From the NCBI GenBank assembly GCA_020217115.1, contig JAIWOA010000146.1, positions 1-6,439 of the forward strand: 6,439 nucleotides of DNA, in the 5' to 3' direction. Shown here piece after piece: positions 5,627-6,439 of this stretch. Position 1 is the first letter of the stretch, and the number at the start of each line of letters is the position of its first letter. The notes under the pieces are model-generated. The model made no database searches. It was not told where the DNA came from and worked only from the letters and a program-made list of their open reading frames with translations. Source of the DNA: Calditerrivibrio sp. (GTDB lineage Bacteria; Chrysiogenota; Deferribacteres; Deferribacterales; Calditerrivibrionaceae). A program made the position numbers and the translations under genes.

Positions 5627-6205
5627 CTACTTAATGCTAGCAAAGTAGGCTGCAAGAGCCTTTATCTGCTTATCTGTCATATTTTTTATCAAATCCATCT
5701 CAGAGACATCTCCCCTTTTACCCTCTTTGTATTCGTAAAGAGCATGCTCTAAATAGAGGGGATGCTGCCCGGCAATTCTGGGGTTGCCTTCATCACCTTT
5801 ACCATTTTTACCATGACAATCAGCACATTCTTTGGAGAGTTTTTTCCCAAGGAGAATCAGACTTTTGTCAACTTTCTCCCTTGTGTTTACCCATTTCTGG
5901 TCAGCAAAATATTCACCAACAAGCTTTGCCCTGGAATCATCATAGGCCAACGCTATCTTTTTCATTACAGTACCGTATCGTTTACCATCTCTAAATTCGA
6001 CCATAGTCTTTTCCACATAGGAAGATTTTTGTCCACCTATAATGGGAATAGAATGCCCGGGAGCAGCACCATTCATACCATGACACCCAGCACATACCTT
6101 TGAAATACGGTAAGCTTCAGCTTTGTCATAATTCTTTTTTTCATCACTGGCAAAAGCAAAGGATGACAAAGCTAATAAAACAATTACAAAGTAAAAAAAT
6201 CTCAT
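5627..6205 (-). CDS. fccA: Diheme cytochrome c, c4-like, electron-accepting subunit of sulfide dehydrogenase (FccA type)
   Basis: A Sec signal peptide is visible (MRFF, hydrophobic core, AFA near residue 19). The mature protein has two similar class I cytochrome domains, each with a heme-binding CxxCH: C38-AG-C41-H42 and C127-AD-C130-H131. Each is followed by the repeated pattern HG.NG, then I.GQ, a tyrosine, and E(F/Y)(R/K)(D/E)GKR, showing internal duplication as in cytochrome c4 and FccA. M81 and M170 or M176 are candidate distal heme ligands. The protein would lie in the periplasm, docked on the flavoprotein encoded 11 nt downstream, and relay electrons from sulfide to the respiratory chain. 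Its size agrees with the diheme subunit of purple sulfur bacteria rather than the monoheme version. A near-perfect ribosome-binding site AAGGAGGT lies 3-4 nt before the ATG, which overlaps the preceding ORF by 4 nt (ATGA). Being a free cytochrome c4 is the main alternative, but the neighbour makes FccA more likely. Confidence 0.88.
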   Translation of the reverse strand: MRFFYFVIVLLALSSFAFASDEKKNYDKAEAYRISKVCAGCHGMNGAAPGHSIPIIGGQKSSYVEKTMVEFRDGKRYGTVMKKIALAYDDSRAKLVGEYFADQKWVNTREKVDKSLILLGKKLSKECADCHGKNGKGDEGNPRIAGQHPLYLEHALYEYKEGKRGDVSEMDLIKNMTDKQIKALAAYFASIK

Positions 6206-6439
6206 AAAACCTCCTTTTTTAATCTATATTTTTCAAGGAAAACCCCTATTGTAGGTGTCCCAAGGGGATACTTCAGATGGAAATAACTAAGAAAATCCTT
6301 CATAAATTCCATATCAAACTCCTCTAAATCTGTATAATAGCCCAGTTCAACAAGACTACAGGCTAAAAAACCTATGGAAGCTGGAATAGCATCATCCATA
6401 AAGTCTATATAATTTTTGTCTTTATTATAATATAAAATT
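6202..6439 (-). CDS. Unrecognised ORF, probably the C-terminal part of a gene cut by the right edge
   Basis: I do not recognise this protein. From the first ATG (6399) it has 65 residues, acidic in the middle (GYYTDLEEFDMEFMKDFLSYF) and basic at the end, apparently helical, with a hydrophobic stretch IPASIGFLACSLVELG. There is no ribosome-binding site before that ATG, and the frame stays open upstream to the window edge (reading YYNKDKNYIDF before the methionine), so the true start is probably outside. The alternative is a short gene: the last 40 bases are extremely AT-rich and include TATAAT (6429-6424), which could be a -10 box. The stop overlaps the fccA start by 4 nt (ATGA), so the gene is translationally coupled to the sulfide dehydrogenase and probably belongs to the same operon. 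Its role is unknown. Confidence 0.55.
   Translation of the reverse strand, partial: ILYYNKDKNYIDFMDDAIPASIGFLACSLVELGYYTDLEEFDMEFMKDFLSYFHLKYPLGTPTIGVFLEKYRLKKEVL
6209..6216 (-). promoter_or_regulatory. Strong ribosome-binding site of the cytochrome gene
   Basis: AAGGAGGT on the minus strand is almost fully complementary to the 16S rRNA 3' end and ends 3 nt before the fccA ATG. It lies inside the last codons of the preceding ORF, and is far stronger than any such site in the left-hand operon. Confidence 0.8.

Noticed and set aside
5762..6103. Plus-strand 113-codon reading frame rich in Phe and Thr
   Set aside because: Antisense to the diheme cytochrome c, whose CxxCH motifs fix the coding strand.
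1..6439. CRISPR array, tRNA genes, insertion sequences, toxin-antitoxin or defence genes
   Set aside because: No regularly spaced direct repeats, cloverleaf-type sequences, transposase motifs or recognisable defence proteins were seen on either strand.

Overview
The window is AT-rich (roughly one third G+C by eye), densely packed bacterial DNA. The gene content is a sulfide-dehydrogenase-type flavocytochrome c pair, type A RNase P RNA, a tRNA m1A58 methyltransferase and a type II secretion/type IV pilus ATPase-type domain. Together with the strongly A/T-biased codon use, this suggests an anaerobic or microaerophilic sulfur-metabolising bacterium, for example a member of the Deferribacterota. 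That placement is an inference from composition and gene types, not from a database match.

Left part (1-2839, minus strand): a compact operon read right to left. It starts at a good sigma-70-type promoter (TTGACA, 17 bp, TTTAAT at 2839-2811) and contains trmI, a DnaQ-like DEDDh exonuclease, a TPR protein with a helix-turn-helix-like C-terminal part, and the first 97 codons of an MshEN-domain gene cut by the left edge. The last three genes are joined by short stop/start overlaps, so they are probably translationally coupled. The MshEN segment carries the two 24-residue motifs typical of c-di-GMP-binding GspE/PilB-type ATPases.

Middle part (2888-4310): a small coiled-coil protein of unknown function (minus) and an Fe-S HhH-GPD DNA glycosylase (plus) diverge from start codons only 20 bp apart, with overlapping -10-like sequences. 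The glycosylase is followed by rnpB, the RNA subunit of RNase P, behind its own -10 box. A GC-rich hairpin at 4294-4310 separates rnpB from the convergent sulfide dehydrogenase genes; its T-tract lies only on the minus strand.

Right part (4288-6439, minus strand): a Sec-exported diheme cytochrome c (fccA-like) and a Tat-exported FAD flavoprotein (fccB/soxF-like) form a flavocytochrome c sulfide dehydrogenase. It would oxidise sulfide in the periplasm and pass electrons through the two hemes. They are preceded by, and overlap by 4 nt with, an unrecognised ORF that stays open to the right edge.

I see no CRISPR array, tRNA, insertion sequence, phage gene or recognisable defence system. The most interesting points are regulatory (leaderless-looking divergent starts, the trmI promoter, the one-sided terminator) and the architecture of the less familiar proteins.
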